Positions 34,301 to 43,766 of a stretch of DNA of 64,000 bases are shown piece by piece. The translations under genes and the position numbers were made by a program. Source of the DNA: Verrucomicrobiaceae bacterium (GTDB lineage Bacteria > Verrucomicrobiota > Verrucomicrobiia > Verrucomicrobiales > Verrucomicrobiaceae); contig JABTUN010000002.1 of the NCBI GenBank assembly GCA_015075365.1, positions 1,178,001 to 1,242,000 of the forward strand, given 5' to 3'. The notes under the pieces were generated by a model that searched no databases, was not told the origin of the DNA, and saw nothing but the letters and a program-made list of their open reading frames with translations. The number at the start of each line of letters is the position of its first letter. Position 1 is the first letter of the stretch.

Positions 34301-34399
34301 CATGGGCGCGCCTTTTTCGGTGTCGTAGATGGCGGGGAAGTCGGCGGCGGAGAGCGCAGAGCAAAGAGCGGAGAGGCAGAAGGCGGCGCGGAGGAGCAT
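31394..34399 (-). CDS. PVC-type CxxCH heme-binding beta-propeller protein 1
   Basis: 1001 residues from the ATG at 34399, with a signal peptide (about 1-19). The N-terminal membrane-bound-dehydrogenase-type beta-propeller (about 30-430) has AMAWDAKGRLWVAENYTY and VIILEDKDGDGKHDG. Helical HEAT-like repeats follow (about 450-840), then a cytochrome c domain with CGACH near residue 875 and the segment DPSAVVPADFRVSIFHLQDGRTLSG. Thought to be a periplasmic redox enzyme on sugars or alcohols. A REP element (32336-32384) is translated in frame as PPSGGSEPAKAG near residue 680. Confidence 0.88.
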   Translation of the reverse strand: MLLRAAFCLSALCSALSAADFPAIYDTEKGAPMSAEEAAATMELPPGFKCVVFAAEPDVRQPIAMAWDAKGRLWVAENYTYAENPIRWDTKLRDRVIILEDKDGDGKHDGRKVFWEGGSYLTSVETGYGGAWVLHNGTLSFIADKNGDDTPDGEPEVLLDGFNVRTIGHNIVNGLRWGPDGWLYGRHGITDTSAVGAPGTPLEKRTKINCSIWRYHPTRKVFEVVCHGGTNSWGHDWNAEGELFWINTVIGHLWHGIPGAYYRRMFGTHLNPHVYEVIEQTADHFHWDAGAETWSDIRKLGVTGKTDSLGGGHAHVGMLIYQGGLWPEKYHGAVLTCNLHGNRINMDTLHREGCGYVGKHAPDFMKAKDKWFRGIDLLTGPDGNVFVADWSDSGECHDNDGVHRSSGRIYKIVYGEPKKAEPINVAAMKDEELVKMLKSPNNWWVRMAGLQCLERIAGEIGEGFEGIPESQRKLAIATAYLSDVKLSSIEEMFQMSAAQATSENWSLNLKMIEVHPQIIESSLFAKSLSELFGNHAINEADGLVRLHLASALQRLPLDARWPIATALAKHEEDANDRQQPLMIWYGIEPAVAAEPMKGVELIREAKIPTVRRLVARRIAEMIEDKPEAVDALVALMTERADVRGDVLAGMAAGLDGFSSAKKPKGWDELLRTVVPPSGGSEPAKAGTTIQTLSALFGSGRAIEDLIVLVKNAEGDANARLNAFKSLTRTTKPELLAVIRTLINDKVLGTVARSALAAYDDPSIPKQLTGSWPERSQDQQAATVATLTSRASYAKVLLEAVKAGKVPAAAISPFQARQIRNLGDEALTKLLTEAWGEIRDTPEAKKAEFAKWEAVLKPAALAKADKSKGRMMFTAACGACHKMYGQGGAIGPELTGSDRRNLKYLLENILDPSAVVPADFRVSIFHLQDGRTLSGVVPEQTERTLTIQTPAERLTLERTQIVKQEQMAQSLMPEGLLAALGEENVLNLIAYLMGEGQVEMPK
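32336..32384. repeat. REP-like palindrome inside CxxCH gene 1
   Basis: Outer perfect 10-bp arms TGTAGTCCCG (32336-32345) and CGGGACTACA (32375-32384), with two inner hairpins (CGGCTTTAGCCG and CCGCCTGAAGGCGG). The first 20 bases match the element at 46005. It is in frame with the host gene. Confidence 0.85.
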
Positions 34400-34571
34400 G
34401 GCGGGAAGGAAACGGTTTAAACCGCTGATCTGACGCGAATCTGACGCGGATGCACGCTTTTCGTCATGGGACGCGCCTCGTGCCGCCGCGAGGCTGGAGC
34501 GGACACGCACACCCCGGCGGTGCGCAATTGCCGTTTGTCTCCCGCCGCGCGCTTGCTTCCGTGCCCGCACC

Positions 34572-35651
34572 ATGAGCAGCAAAAAATGGCGCGTCGCCGG
34601 CATCAATTTCGACCACTTTCACATGGGGGACCTGCTACGGCAGACCTTTGAGCACGCGGAGGCGGAGATCGTGGGCATCTGCGATGAGACACCGGAGCGC
34701 ATGGTGGACGCGGCGCGGCATTTCGGCCTGGCGCACGACCAGGTGTTCACGGATCACCACGCGTGCCTGGAAAAGACGCGGCCGGACATCGTGATCCTCT
34801 GCCCCGCCGCGTCGAAGCATGGGGAATGGGTGGAGAAGGTGGCGCCCTTTGGCACGCACATCATCATGGAGAAGCCCTTTGCCGGATCACTGGCCGAGGC
34901 GGATGCCATGATCGCGGCGATGAAGCCGCACGGCCGGCTGCTGACGGTGAACTGGCCGCTGGTGTGGGACGCGGGACAGCAGACGGCGCATCGTTTGATC
35001 CAGGAGGGCCTCATCGGGGAGGTGCGGGAGTTTCACCACCATGGCGGGAACCGCGGCCCGCTCTACCACGGCGCGGACAAGATCGAAAAGGAGCCCACGG
35101 CGGAGGAGAAGGCGGCGAGCTGGTTTTACAGCGCGGCGCAGGGCGGCGGATCGCTGCTGGACTACATGGGCTACGGCACCACGCTGGGCACCTGGCACCT
35201 GGGCGGCAAGGCGCCGCTGGAGGTGACATGCGCGTGGTCCACCACGCCGGGCCTGGAAGTCGATGAGCACAGCATCACGGCCATCCGCCATGCCTTTGGC
35301 ATGAGCAAGACGGAGACGCGCTGGGGCACCTTCACCGATCCATGGACCCACCAGCCGCAGCCGAAGTGCGGCTTTGTGCTGAAAGGCACGGAGGGCACGA
35401 TCTCCTGCTACGACTACGAGAAAACCATCCGCGTGCAGACCCGCGCGCGGCCGGAGGGCTACGAGGTGCCGGTGGATGCCATCCACGCGCCGAACCGCAA
35501 CCCGGTCGAGCACGTCATCCATCACCTGGAGACCGGCGCGCCGCTGATCGGCCCGCTGCGCCTCGACATCTCGCGCATCGGCCAGCAGATCGTCGATACC
35601 GCCTTCCAGAGCGCCACGCAAAAGCGCACGCTGCCGCTGGTGGGCGCTTGA
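34572..35651 (+). CDS. Gfo/Idh/MocA family oxidoreductase
   Basis: 359 residues. The N-terminal Rossmann domain (about 5-125) carries the EKP signature (IIMEKPFAGSLAEAD), and the C-terminal alpha/beta domain contains AQGGGSLLDYMGYGTT. The usual dinucleotide-loop GxGxxG is replaced by GINFDHFHMG, seen in some subfamilies. Such enzymes use NAD(P) to oxidise or reduce sugars and inositols. It is divergent from CxxCH gene 1 over a 172-bp gap, which holds no other gene. Confidence 0.88.
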   Translation: MSSKKWRVAGINFDHFHMGDLLRQTFEHAEAEIVGICDETPERMVDAARHFGLAHDQVFTDHHACLEKTRPDIVILCPAASKHGEWVEKVAPFGTHIIMEKPFAGSLAEADAMIAAMKPHGRLLTVNWPLVWDAGQQTAHRLIQEGLIGEVREFHHHGGNRGPLYHGADKIEKEPTAEEKAASWFYSAAQGGGSLLDYMGYGTTLGTWHLGGKAPLEVTCAWSTTPGLEVDEHSITAIRHAFGMSKTETRWGTFTDPWTHQPQPKCGFVLKGTEGTISCYDYEKTIRVQTRARPEGYEVPVDAIHAPNRNPVEHVIHHLETGAPLIGPLRLDISRIGQQIVDTAFQSATQKRTLPLVGA

Positions 35652-35717
35652 AGAGCACGCGGCCATCCGGTAAACCATCCCCCCGATGGCCGTCCGCGGC
35701 CACAACACCGCCGCCTC

Positions 35718-38339
35718 ATGCGTTTCCCCGCCTTCCTCCTCCTGACCACCGCCATCCAGGCCGCCGGGCTCGCCGGTTCCGACGAGTTCCGCGCCGCGGA
35801 GGCCGCGCTGGCGGACGGCCTGCCGGAGGTCGCCGGTGTGAAGGCGGAACGCCTGCTCCAGCGCCAGACGTGGACGCGCGCGGAGGTGCGGGACCTCGCC
35901 ACCTTTGCCGCGGAGGCCTGGGCGCGTGCGCGCAGCGCGGAGCAGGTCCTGAAACTGGCGGAGGCCCACGACCTGCATGAGGAGTCCTTCTGGCGCGCGC
36001 AGGCGCTCGTGCTGCGCGGTGATCTGGCCGAGGCGCGCGAGGAGCTCGTCTCCAGCCGGGAGACGCGCACGCCAAAGGCCCGCCTCCTCCTGGCGCAGAT
36101 CCTCACCGCCCTGGGGGAGCACGACGCCGCGCCGGAGGAACTGGAGCCGCTGCTGGAGCAAGGCACCGCCGAGGAACGCCAGCACGCCCGCCTGCTGCTG
36201 GCCGAGATCGACATCGCCGGCGGCAGGCTCCATGCCGCCCGGCAAAATCTCGACGCGCTGGCCGACCCGGCGGACCCCGTGGCCGGCCTGCTGCGCACCC
36301 GCTGCCATCTGCTGGCCGGGGAGGTGAAGGCCGCGCGCGAGTCCCTGCAAGGCGTGCTCGACGCCACCCGGGGCGGCGAGCGCAACCACCACGCCGCCGC
36401 CGTGCTCATGGCGGAGGTGCTGCTGCTCGAAAAACTGCCGGAGCAGGCCTGGGAGCACCTCATCAAGCATCTCGACAGCGCCGCCGTCAGCAGCATGTGG
36501 ACGGAGGCCTTTAATCTCCTCGACCGCGCCTGGCTCGCCCGCCCGGAGCCGCGCTCCATCCCGGAGCCCGTGCTCGCCTGGATCCTGCGTGGAAACACCG
36601 CCCAGCAAACCCCGGCCACCTCCCCCGCCCTGGCACAGGCCATCAGCGAGTTCTCCGGCCATGCCGCCTTCATCTGCGCCCGCTGGCTCGTCGCGCAGGA
36701 GCGTGACCTGGAGGCCACCGGGCTGCTGGAAAGCCTGCTCCAGCTCCATCCGGACCATCCGCGCACAAACGCCGCGCTGCGCCTCGCCATCGAGATCTAC
36801 ACACGCCTGAAGGCCGATGACCGGGCGCTGGCCCTTGCCGAGGTGTGGCGCGCCCAGTTTGGCGGCGAAACCGGCAGCACCCGCGTCGATTTCCTTGCCG
36901 GGGACATTTATTTCCGCCGGGGTGACTACCTCCAGGCGCAGGACGCCTTCCAAGGCGCCGCGAACATGGCCACCACCCTCAGCGAGCGCCGGCGCGCGCT
37001 CTTCAATGCCGCCGTGGCCGCCGTCCAGGGCGGGGATCTCGTGCTCTACCTGGGCCTGCTGGCGCAATTGGAGGTGGCCGGCGGCACCCAGGCCGGCACC
37101 ACGGACTCCGCCGCGGATCTGGAGCTCGACAAGGCGCTCCAGGCCGCCGCAGGCCGCCAGGACGGCGCGGAGGACGCCCTGCGCACCTTTCTCACCGCCC
37201 GCCCCTATCACCCACGCCGCGTGGAGGCGCAGATCGCCCTGGCGGAATGGATGCTGCTGGCCTCCCCGCCGCGCGTGCCGGAGGCCCAGGCCATGCTGGA
37301 CGCCATCCAGCTCCCCGCGAACATGGAGAAAAACGCCGCCACCGACTCCCTCCGCCAGCGCATCGACTACACCCGCCTGTGGCTGCGGGAGGCCTCCGGC
37401 GACTTGAAGGCCGTCATCACCGAAGGCCCCGCCTTCGCCAAAAACTGGCCCGCCAGCCCCCTGCTCGTCGATGTGCTCATGAAGACCGCCAGCGCGCACT
37501 TCCAGCTCGAGGACTTCGCCAGCGCACGCACGCAGTTCGAGATCATCGCCAAGGAGCACCCCGGCTCCCCCCATGCCGACTCTGCGCTCTATTTTGCCGC
37601 CCTGTCCGCCATGTCCGTCATGAGCGCCGAGGGGCGGGAGCGCGCCCTCGGCATCTGGGAGGATCTGGGCAAAAAAGGCGGCCCGCTCGCCATTCCCGCG
37701 CGCCGCCAGCAGGCGCTCGTGCTCCGCAGGCAGGGGGACCTGGCCGCCGCGCTCAAGGTCCTCGATCAAATCCTCGCCACCAGCCGCCTCGACCGCGAAA
37801 CCCGCCGCCTCACCCTCTGTGAAAAGGCCGAGGTCCTCCTCCTCAACGGCAAAAAGGAGCCCAAGAGCCTGGAGGACGCCACCAAGCTGCTGCGGAGCTT
37901 CCTCACCGAGGATGACTCCCTCCCCCTGCTCTGGCGCGCGCGCGCCGGATTCACCCTTGCCACCGTCCTGCACGACGCCGGGAGCGACGCCGAGGCGCTG
38001 GAGGCCTGCTACGATGTGCTGCGCGCCGCGGACACCGCGCCTCCGGCCAACCCCGCCGAGTACCTCTGGTTCACCAAGGCCGGCTTTTTCGGCATCGAGT
38101 TGCTGGAGGCCGCGCACCAGTGGGAACCCGCCGCCCGCCTCGCGGAACAGATCGCGGAACTTCCCGGCGACCGCGCCCAGGACGCCCGCCAGCTCGCCAC
38201 GAAAATCCGCCTCGCCCATTTCCTCTGGGACGGCCCCAAACCCACTCCGCCCGTGCAACCCGCGCCAGCTCCAGCCGAAACCAAATCCGAACCCAAGGCC
38301 GAGCCGAAATCCACACCCGGCAAAAAGAAGACGAAGTGA
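35718..38339 (+). CDS. Large secreted TPR-repeat protein
   Basis: 873 residues. A short signal peptide (about 1-15) is followed by helical repeat pairs of TPR type through most of the length (for example FLAGDIYFRRGDYLQAQDAF and KTASAHFQLEDFASARTQFE). The tail (about 845-873) is Pro/Lys-rich (KSEPKAEPKS). Probably a periplasmic scaffold. It begins 66 bp after the oxidoreductase gene. Extreme G+C at third codon positions opens a long antisense frame here that is not a gene. Confidence 0.75.
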   Translation: MRFPAFLLLTTAIQAAGLAGSDEFRAAEAALADGLPEVAGVKAERLLQRQTWTRAEVRDLATFAAEAWARARSAEQVLKLAEAHDLHEESFWRAQALVLRGDLAEAREELVSSRETRTPKARLLLAQILTALGEHDAAPEELEPLLEQGTAEERQHARLLLAEIDIAGGRLHAARQNLDALADPADPVAGLLRTRCHLLAGEVKAARESLQGVLDATRGGERNHHAAAVLMAEVLLLEKLPEQAWEHLIKHLDSAAVSSMWTEAFNLLDRAWLARPEPRSIPEPVLAWILRGNTAQQTPATSPALAQAISEFSGHAAFICARWLVAQERDLEATGLLESLLQLHPDHPRTNAALRLAIEIYTRLKADDRALALAEVWRAQFGGETGSTRVDFLAGDIYFRRGDYLQAQDAFQGAANMATTLSERRRALFNAAVAAVQGGDLVLYLGLLAQLEVAGGTQAGTTDSAADLELDKALQAAAGRQDGAEDALRTFLTARPYHPRRVEAQIALAEWMLLASPPRVPEAQAMLDAIQLPANMEKNAATDSLRQRIDYTRLWLREASGDLKAVITEGPAFAKNWPASPLLVDVLMKTASAHFQLEDFASARTQFEIIAKEHPGSPHADSALYFAALSAMSVMSAEGRERALGIWEDLGKKGGPLAIPARRQQALVLRRQGDLAAALKVLDQILATSRLDRETRRLTLCEKAEVLLLNGKKEPKSLEDATKLLRSFLTEDDSLPLLWRARAGFTLATVLHDAGSDAEALEACYDVLRAADTAPPANPAEYLWFTKAGFFGIELLEAAHQWEPAARLAEQIAELPGDRAQDARQLATKIRLAHFLWDGPKPTPPVQPAPAPAETKSEPKAEPKSTPGKKKTK

Positions 38340-38402
38340 GTTCCAAGTTCCAAGTTCCAAGTTTCAGGTTTCACGAACGAATGGCGTGCCTCTTGAAACG
38401 TG
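38339..38402. repeat. GTTCCAA-type phased tandem repeat
   Basis: Units GTTCCAA, GTTCCAA, GTTCCAA, GTTTCAG, GTTTCAC follow the TPR gene stop; a complementary-looking run (TTGAAACGTGAGACAAGAAAC) follows after a short unique stretch. It has the same 7-bp style as the GTTCTC runs. Confidence 0.6.
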
Positions 38403-38412
38403 AGACAAGAAA

Positions 38413-41352
38413 CTACCTCCGCTTCAACCGCACCGCGCGAACGTCTGCCAACTCCTGCTTCAGCGCCCCATCCGGCCTCATGAGCAGCTTTTGCACGCCT
38501 GCTTTGAGTTTGAGCGTGCCCGCCGACTGTTCGGCGAAGGTTTCGTAGCCGCCGGTGGACTTCACGGTGGCTTTGAGGCTCGTGCTTTCGGCTTCGATGA
38601 CGTAGGCGTCGCCAGCGGAGGCTTCATCGGCGGCAAGCATGACGAGGACTTCGTATTCGGCATCGGTGGGGATTTGAAGGGTCCATTCGGCCATATCGGT
38701 CTCGATGCGCCACGGAGCCAACACATCGAGCGAGGGCCGGTAGGCAAGCTTCTGGCCGTAAGTCTTCGCAGCGCTGGCAGGAAGCATCAAAACACCGTCG
38801 GCGTCGGGCTGGAGGGCGTTTTCGGCGCGGACATCGACTTGAAGGAGCGTGTCGGCGGTCCAGGGCATTTTGCGATCCTTGGTTTGCTCGCGCACGGCGG
38901 CGATTTGGGCGGCGGTGATGGGCGCGGCTTCGTTTCCCCAGGCATTGCGGATGTAGCTGAGCACATCGGCGAGCTTCGCGTCGTCGAGCAGCGGGTTCAT
39001 GCCTTGGCCGGGCATGGCGAGATTCCACTTCTGGCCGTTCACCTCGATCTCGCCATACAAACCGTGCAGCGCGATGCGGATGAGTCGATCGGGCTCGCCG
39101 GTGACCCACGAGCTTTCGGCGAGCGGTGGCGCGACATTCGGCACGCCGTAACCAGTGGGCTGATGACAGAGGCCGCAAACGCTCTGATAAACCGCCGCAC
39201 CGCGTTCGATCTGCTGTTTGGCGGCTTCGCTGAGCGGTTGCTTGCGTGCGGAGAGCATCACGTTTTCCGCGCCGGGCCAGTTCAAGGTCATGCGCAGCCG
39301 CTGAAGACGTTCACGAGCCGCGATGTCGCGATTCGCGGCTAGTTGGCTGAAAAAATGTGGTTCCCCAACGACTGTCACTGGCTTGATTTGCCTTGGATCA
39401 GTTGGTTGAGATGCCAAAAAACCATCCACTAGAGCTTCGAGTTTCCACGCCGAAGTTTCCTCGATCTTTGCCACTACAAGCCCTTGACGCTCATCCATGC
39501 ATGCAAGTTGAGAAAGCAACCTCAGAGTTTCCCGACGATGAGCCGACTCGGTTTGCCAATCTTTGCGTTTCAAAAGCAAATCGAGGAGTTCGACTTCCTT
39601 GCCATGAATCGTCGTCATGGCTGCGATGCGGCTCAAATCATCTTCATGACGCGTGAGATGCTCGGTGATGGCTGAAAGCGGCTTCGGTGAGAGCAACGCG
39701 TGAAGTCGCACGCTGGCATCGGGTTCATCTTGAAGAGCGATTTCGGCTCCTAACCGTGCTGCGGCAGCTCGAACGCGTGGATCGGCATCCTTCGCGGCTT
39801 TTTGAAGATGCGCGGGCGTGAGCTTGCCCATGCCTTTGAGCGCCCAGAGCGCATGCAGACGATGCCGCGGCGTCTCAAAACGATTCGGATCGCCAATGTC
39901 CTCGCCACGCTCGACCAGCAAACGCTGCGCCGTGTTTCGCTGCCAGCCATTCGGATGCCCCAGCGCATCCACCAACTCTCCATCACTCCACTTCTCCATC
40001 CCGACTCTCCGCCCTTCGCCCTCCGCTCTCCGCTCATGGACGATGCGCCAGATGCGGCCGTGGTCGTTGCCTTCGTGGAGTTTGCGCTGCTCGATCTGCT
40101 TCGTGAGCCAGGGGACGATGAAGATGACGTGTTCGATGATGCCGTGATACATGTCGGCGAGATACAAAGCGCCGTCGGGGCCGACGCGGGCGTTCACGGG
40201 GCGGAAGCGTTCGTCGGTGCTGGCGATGAGCTCCTGCTCGGGCGGGAAGAAGCGTGTGGCGTGCGGGTGCGTGCCACCGTCGAGCTTCAACGTGCCGACG
40301 AGATGGCCGGCGGAGTCGGGCACGAAGACGTTGCCGTGCATCTCGGGCGGGAATTGATCGCCATCGTAAAAGCAGGTGCCGGATACGATGGTGTAGGTGC
40401 GCAGGCGGCCGTCATCGCGGAGTTCGAGCGCACCGAGCGTGACCGCAGGCGTGACGCGGATGGGAAAGCATTCCGCGGCATCTTTGGCGACGTTCACATT
40501 GATGCCAAAGCCGCCGCGACCGCCGCGCTGCGCGAGTTTCGCGAGGTTTGGGTGACGCATGATGGCCTCGGCGGGGAGGAGATCCATGTGCATGGCACTG
40601 TTTTCGTAGCAGGAGATGAAGCGGCCGGTTTCATCAAAGCTCACGCCGAACTGGCCGCGATGCAGCGTCGGTTCGTCGATGAGCTTGCCGTCCTTCCATT
40701 GGTAGCGATGCGGCCAGTCGGCGCAGTGCAGCCAGTTGTCGATGCCGCGGCGCAGGCCGTTCGCGGTGTGCTGCGGATTGCCGCCGACACCCATCGTGCC
40801 GACCTGCGTGCGTTCATCGCAGCGCAGATCGCCGTCTTTATCGGCGCAGAACCACAGCTTCGGCGGCTCCTGCAGCAAGATGCCGCCTTTCACGAAGGCA
40901 AAGCTGCGGGGCATGACGAGCTTGTCGAGGAAGACGGTGCTCTTGTCGGCCCTGCCATCGCCGTTTTCATCCGTGAGCACAACGACACGGCAGATGGGAT
41001 CGCCCTCGCCGCTGCCGTGAACGTCACGCATGTAGCCCTGATACTCGACGACCCAGATGCGCCCCTCGGGATCGAACTCAAAGAAGATCGGGCACTGCAC
41101 CATCGGCTCGCACGCGACGAGCTCCGCGCGGTAACCGGGCGCGAGCTTGAAGGTCTTCGCTTCCTCCTCCGCCGAAAGCACCGGCGCGGGCGGGACTTGG
41201 ATGCGTTTGAGCAATTCCTCGCCCTTTTCCCAATCCGCCCAGCCGGTCAGCGCGGACGCAGGCCGGGCACGCGGACGATCCGCGGGAATGGTGCCGGTTT
41301 GAGCCAGCCCAGGGCTGCCGATCAACATCAGAAGAAGCAGGAAACGAAACAT
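38413..41352 (-). CDS. PVC-type CxxCH heme-binding beta-propeller protein 2
   Basis: 979 residues with a signal peptide (about 1-17). A membrane-bound-dehydrogenase-type beta-propeller (about 60-430) contains FEFDPEGRIWVVEYQGYMRD and VGPDGALYLADMYHGIIEHV. HEAT-like helices follow (about 450-700), then a cytochrome c domain with CGLCH near residue 725, and a C-terminal beta domain (about 860-975) resembling a carbohydrate-binding module. The domain order differs from CxxCH protein 1, where the heme domain ends the protein. Likely a periplasmic sugar-oxidising enzyme. The FAD oxidoreductase gene ends 38 bp upstream on the same strand. Confidence 0.88.
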   Translation of the reverse strand: MFRFLLLLMLIGSPGLAQTGTIPADRPRARPASALTGWADWEKGEELLKRIQVPPAPVLSAEEEAKTFKLAPGYRAELVACEPMVQCPIFFEFDPEGRIWVVEYQGYMRDVHGSGEGDPICRVVVLTDENGDGRADKSTVFLDKLVMPRSFAFVKGGILLQEPPKLWFCADKDGDLRCDERTQVGTMGVGGNPQHTANGLRRGIDNWLHCADWPHRYQWKDGKLIDEPTLHRGQFGVSFDETGRFISCYENSAMHMDLLPAEAIMRHPNLAKLAQRGGRGGFGINVNVAKDAAECFPIRVTPAVTLGALELRDDGRLRTYTIVSGTCFYDGDQFPPEMHGNVFVPDSAGHLVGTLKLDGGTHPHATRFFPPEQELIASTDERFRPVNARVGPDGALYLADMYHGIIEHVIFIVPWLTKQIEQRKLHEGNDHGRIWRIVHERRAEGEGRRVGMEKWSDGELVDALGHPNGWQRNTAQRLLVERGEDIGDPNRFETPRHRLHALWALKGMGKLTPAHLQKAAKDADPRVRAAAARLGAEIALQDEPDASVRLHALLSPKPLSAITEHLTRHEDDLSRIAAMTTIHGKEVELLDLLLKRKDWQTESAHRRETLRLLSQLACMDERQGLVVAKIEETSAWKLEALVDGFLASQPTDPRQIKPVTVVGEPHFFSQLAANRDIAARERLQRLRMTLNWPGAENVMLSARKQPLSEAAKQQIERGAAVYQSVCGLCHQPTGYGVPNVAPPLAESSWVTGEPDRLIRIALHGLYGEIEVNGQKWNLAMPGQGMNPLLDDAKLADVLSYIRNAWGNEAAPITAAQIAAVREQTKDRKMPWTADTLLQVDVRAENALQPDADGVLMLPASAAKTYGQKLAYRPSLDVLAPWRIETDMAEWTLQIPTDAEYEVLVMLAADEASAGDAYVIEAESTSLKATVKSTGGYETFAEQSAGTLKLKAGVQKLLMRPDGALKQELADVRAVRLKRR

Positions 41353-41390
41353 CCCCCGCTACTACGGACCGGCAGCGCGGTCTTGCGCGC

Positions 41391-43715
41391 CTACTTCGCC
41401 GGCAGCACCTGCACGGCATCGAGATGCACGTTCCCCCCCGCGCCTGCCGTGCGGAAGATGACCGCGGACTCCTCGCCGGCGGTGAAGTTGAACACGCCGA
41501 GGCTGTGCGCGCCTTTGTCCAGCGCGGGCTTCTTCGTTTGATCGACCGTGATCGTCTTCTCACCCTCGGCGCTGAGCACCGTGACCGGGGCGGTCTTGGC
41601 ACGGTTCTCGTGCGGCTGGAAGAAAATGCGCACCTCATACTTGCCCGTCTCGCGCACGCTGAAGGCAAAGCGCGCGCTGGCGCCCTTGTCACTGCCGTAG
41701 CTGTAATGGTCGCCGACGTAGGGCTTGAGGCCTTCGCCGTGCGCCCATTTGCCGTTCAGCTCGGCCTCCTTGTCGTCGATGACGATGCCTTCGAGTTTTT
41801 TCGGGTCGATGCTGTCAGCGGAGAGGGTGGTGTCGGGCAGCTTCTTGGCGTTCTTTGGCAGGTAGAGGTTGCCTTCGATGGTGTCGCGGCGCATGGCACC
41901 GGGCTGGCTCATGAGGTCCTTCAGGATGTCGAGATACTGCTCATACACGCCGCGCGGGGTGGTGTGGTGGCGCACGCAGATCCAGGCGGCCTTGCCGACA
42001 ACTTCGCCCATCATGCCGCAGGTGCGCATCACGCGGGTGCTGCCGAGCGAGTTGCGGTCCACGCTGATGGTGCGGCCGGCCATGAAGAGATTGCCGATGT
42101 CTTTCGAGTAGAAGCAGCGGTAAGGCACCGGGTAGCCGTTCTTGCGGTCCGTGTGCTTGCCAAACTCCGCGCGGCTGATGAAGGGATTGTCCGGGAACTT
42201 CTTCATGTACTGCTCCTTCGGGTAATGCAGGTCCTGGTCCCAGGTGGTGGGCACGCAGCCGTCCGGGTGGATGATGCCCTTCACCATGTCCTCACCATTG
42301 AGGATCATGTCACCCACGATGCGGCGGCTCTCGCGCGGCCCGCCGATGTAGGCCAGCCAGGTGAGGTCGTACGTCGCATACTGCTCCGCCTTCAGCGTCT
42401 TGAGCGCGGAGACGGCTCCATAGACGGCACGGAAGTTGTGGTCGCGAATGAGCTCGAGGTCGTTGATCGGGTGCTTGTCAAAGCCGCTCTCCCAGAACCA
42501 CTCGCCGTGGAGATAGTCCTCGGGATTCGGCACAGGCGTGTAGCCGAGGTCGTATCCGGCCATGTTGGCCGCGTTCTTCTTGCCCACCGGGCCGAGCACG
42601 CGCGGCTCGGGAAAGTCCTCCAGTTCCAACGGCAGCGCCCAGGGCGTTTTCGGCCAGGAGACAGGCTTCTTGAGGTTTTTCATCACCCACATGTTGCTCA
42701 TGCCCATGCGGCCCTTTTCCTCCATCATGAACTCCGCGCCTGCGAGCGCTCCCACGCTGCCGTGGCCGGTGCAATCGACGAAGAACCTGCCCACAAAGCG
42801 GGTTTCCTTGCCGCTCTTGGTGTCGAGGCCGGTGACGCTGCGGATGGTCTTTTTGTCGGCGTTCATCTCCACGCCATGGACATGCGTGTTGAGGAAGAGG
42901 TCGATGCTCTTCTCCGCCTTCACGGTGTCCTCCTTGAGCTTGTCGTTGAACTCCTGCGGATCGGCGGCCGGGCTGTTGCTGGCGCGGTCGGCGAATTCCT
43001 CCACGATCTCGCCGAGGTGCGGATACAGGCCGCGGCGCGTGCCGCCCATCGCCCAGACCTGGATCTCGCTCGATCCATTGCCGCCGAGCACCGGGCGGTT
43101 CTGGATGAAGGCCACCTTCAAGCCCTGGCGCGCCCCGGAAATGGCCGCGCCCATGCCGGAATAGCCGCCGCCGACGACCACCAGGTCGTACTCGCTCGTC
43201 TCCGGCGCCTTCTCCGGCAGGCCGAGCATCTTTCTGCGCATGCTCACATCCGGCGTGAAGCCGGCGTCATCACTCAGCACGATGGCGTCCACACGACCGT
43301 CAAAGCCGGTGAGGTCATGCAGCGCGATCTTCGCTTTCCCGGAGATGTTGACCGGCCCCGCCTTCTCCCACTGCCAGTCCTTCCCCGCGGCGCCGAACTC
43401 ATGCTTCAGCGTCTCACCATTCACGCTGATCTCGAAGCGTCCCGGCGCTCCCGGCGCGTCCCAGGGGCCCACCCAGTTCTTCACGCGCGCCCAGACGGTG
43501 TATTCGCCCGCGGGCAGCTCCACCTCGGTCTCCGCGTCCTTCACCGGCTTGCCCATTCCATGCGCCATGAGGTAGGGGGAGCCCATGATGTCGATGAACT
43601 GCGTGTCGAGCACCCATCCGCCGTGGTTGGTGAAGGATTCCGCCTCGATCCATTTCGGCTGCGTCAGCGCGGCCGTGGACAAGGCGATGAAGGAGGCAAG
43701 GAGGGTGGTTTTCAT
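41391..43715 (-). CDS. Secreted FAD-dependent oxidoreductase with xanthan-lyase-type modules
   Basis: 774 residues with a signal peptide (about 1-19). An N-terminal beta module (about 20-150) and a C-terminal one (about 655-774), both xanthan-lyase/CBM-like, enclose an FAD_oxidored domain: FAD-binding YDLVVVGGGYSGMGAAISGA (about 177-196), DCTGHGSVGALAGAEF and YSKDIGNLFMAGRTISVDR. Enzymes of this type are probably sugar-oxidising steps in polysaccharide degradation by PVC and Bacteroidetes bacteria. It is divergent from a LacI-type regulator whose operator lies in the 68-bp gap. Confidence 0.88.
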   Translation of the reverse strand: MKTTLLASFIALSTAALTQPKWIEAESFTNHGGWVLDTQFIDIMGSPYLMAHGMGKPVKDAETEVELPAGEYTVWARVKNWVGPWDAPGAPGRFEISVNGETLKHEFGAAGKDWQWEKAGPVNISGKAKIALHDLTGFDGRVDAIVLSDDAGFTPDVSMRRKMLGLPEKAPETSEYDLVVVGGGYSGMGAAISGARQGLKVAFIQNRPVLGGNGSSEIQVWAMGGTRRGLYPHLGEIVEEFADRASNSPAADPQEFNDKLKEDTVKAEKSIDLFLNTHVHGVEMNADKKTIRSVTGLDTKSGKETRFVGRFFVDCTGHGSVGALAGAEFMMEEKGRMGMSNMWVMKNLKKPVSWPKTPWALPLELEDFPEPRVLGPVGKKNAANMAGYDLGYTPVPNPEDYLHGEWFWESGFDKHPINDLELIRDHNFRAVYGAVSALKTLKAEQYATYDLTWLAYIGGPRESRRIVGDMILNGEDMVKGIIHPDGCVPTTWDQDLHYPKEQYMKKFPDNPFISRAEFGKHTDRKNGYPVPYRCFYSKDIGNLFMAGRTISVDRNSLGSTRVMRTCGMMGEVVGKAAWICVRHHTTPRGVYEQYLDILKDLMSQPGAMRRDTIEGNLYLPKNAKKLPDTTLSADSIDPKKLEGIVIDDKEAELNGKWAHGEGLKPYVGDHYSYGSDKGASARFAFSVRETGKYEVRIFFQPHENRAKTAPVTVLSAEGEKTITVDQTKKPALDKGAHSLGVFNFTAGEESAVIFRTAGAGGNVHLDAVQVLPAK

Positions 43716-43766
43716 GATTGGGGACGTTCTAAACGAGAAGATGGCCGGAAAGCAATCACAGGTTAT

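Noticed and set aside
34887..38360. A 1157-codon open frame on the minus strand opposite the oxidoreductase and TPR genes
   Set aside because: It is a shadow of extreme third-position G+C in the plus-strand genes, which have recognisable domains; the antisense product is low-complexity Gly/Arg/Leu-rich.
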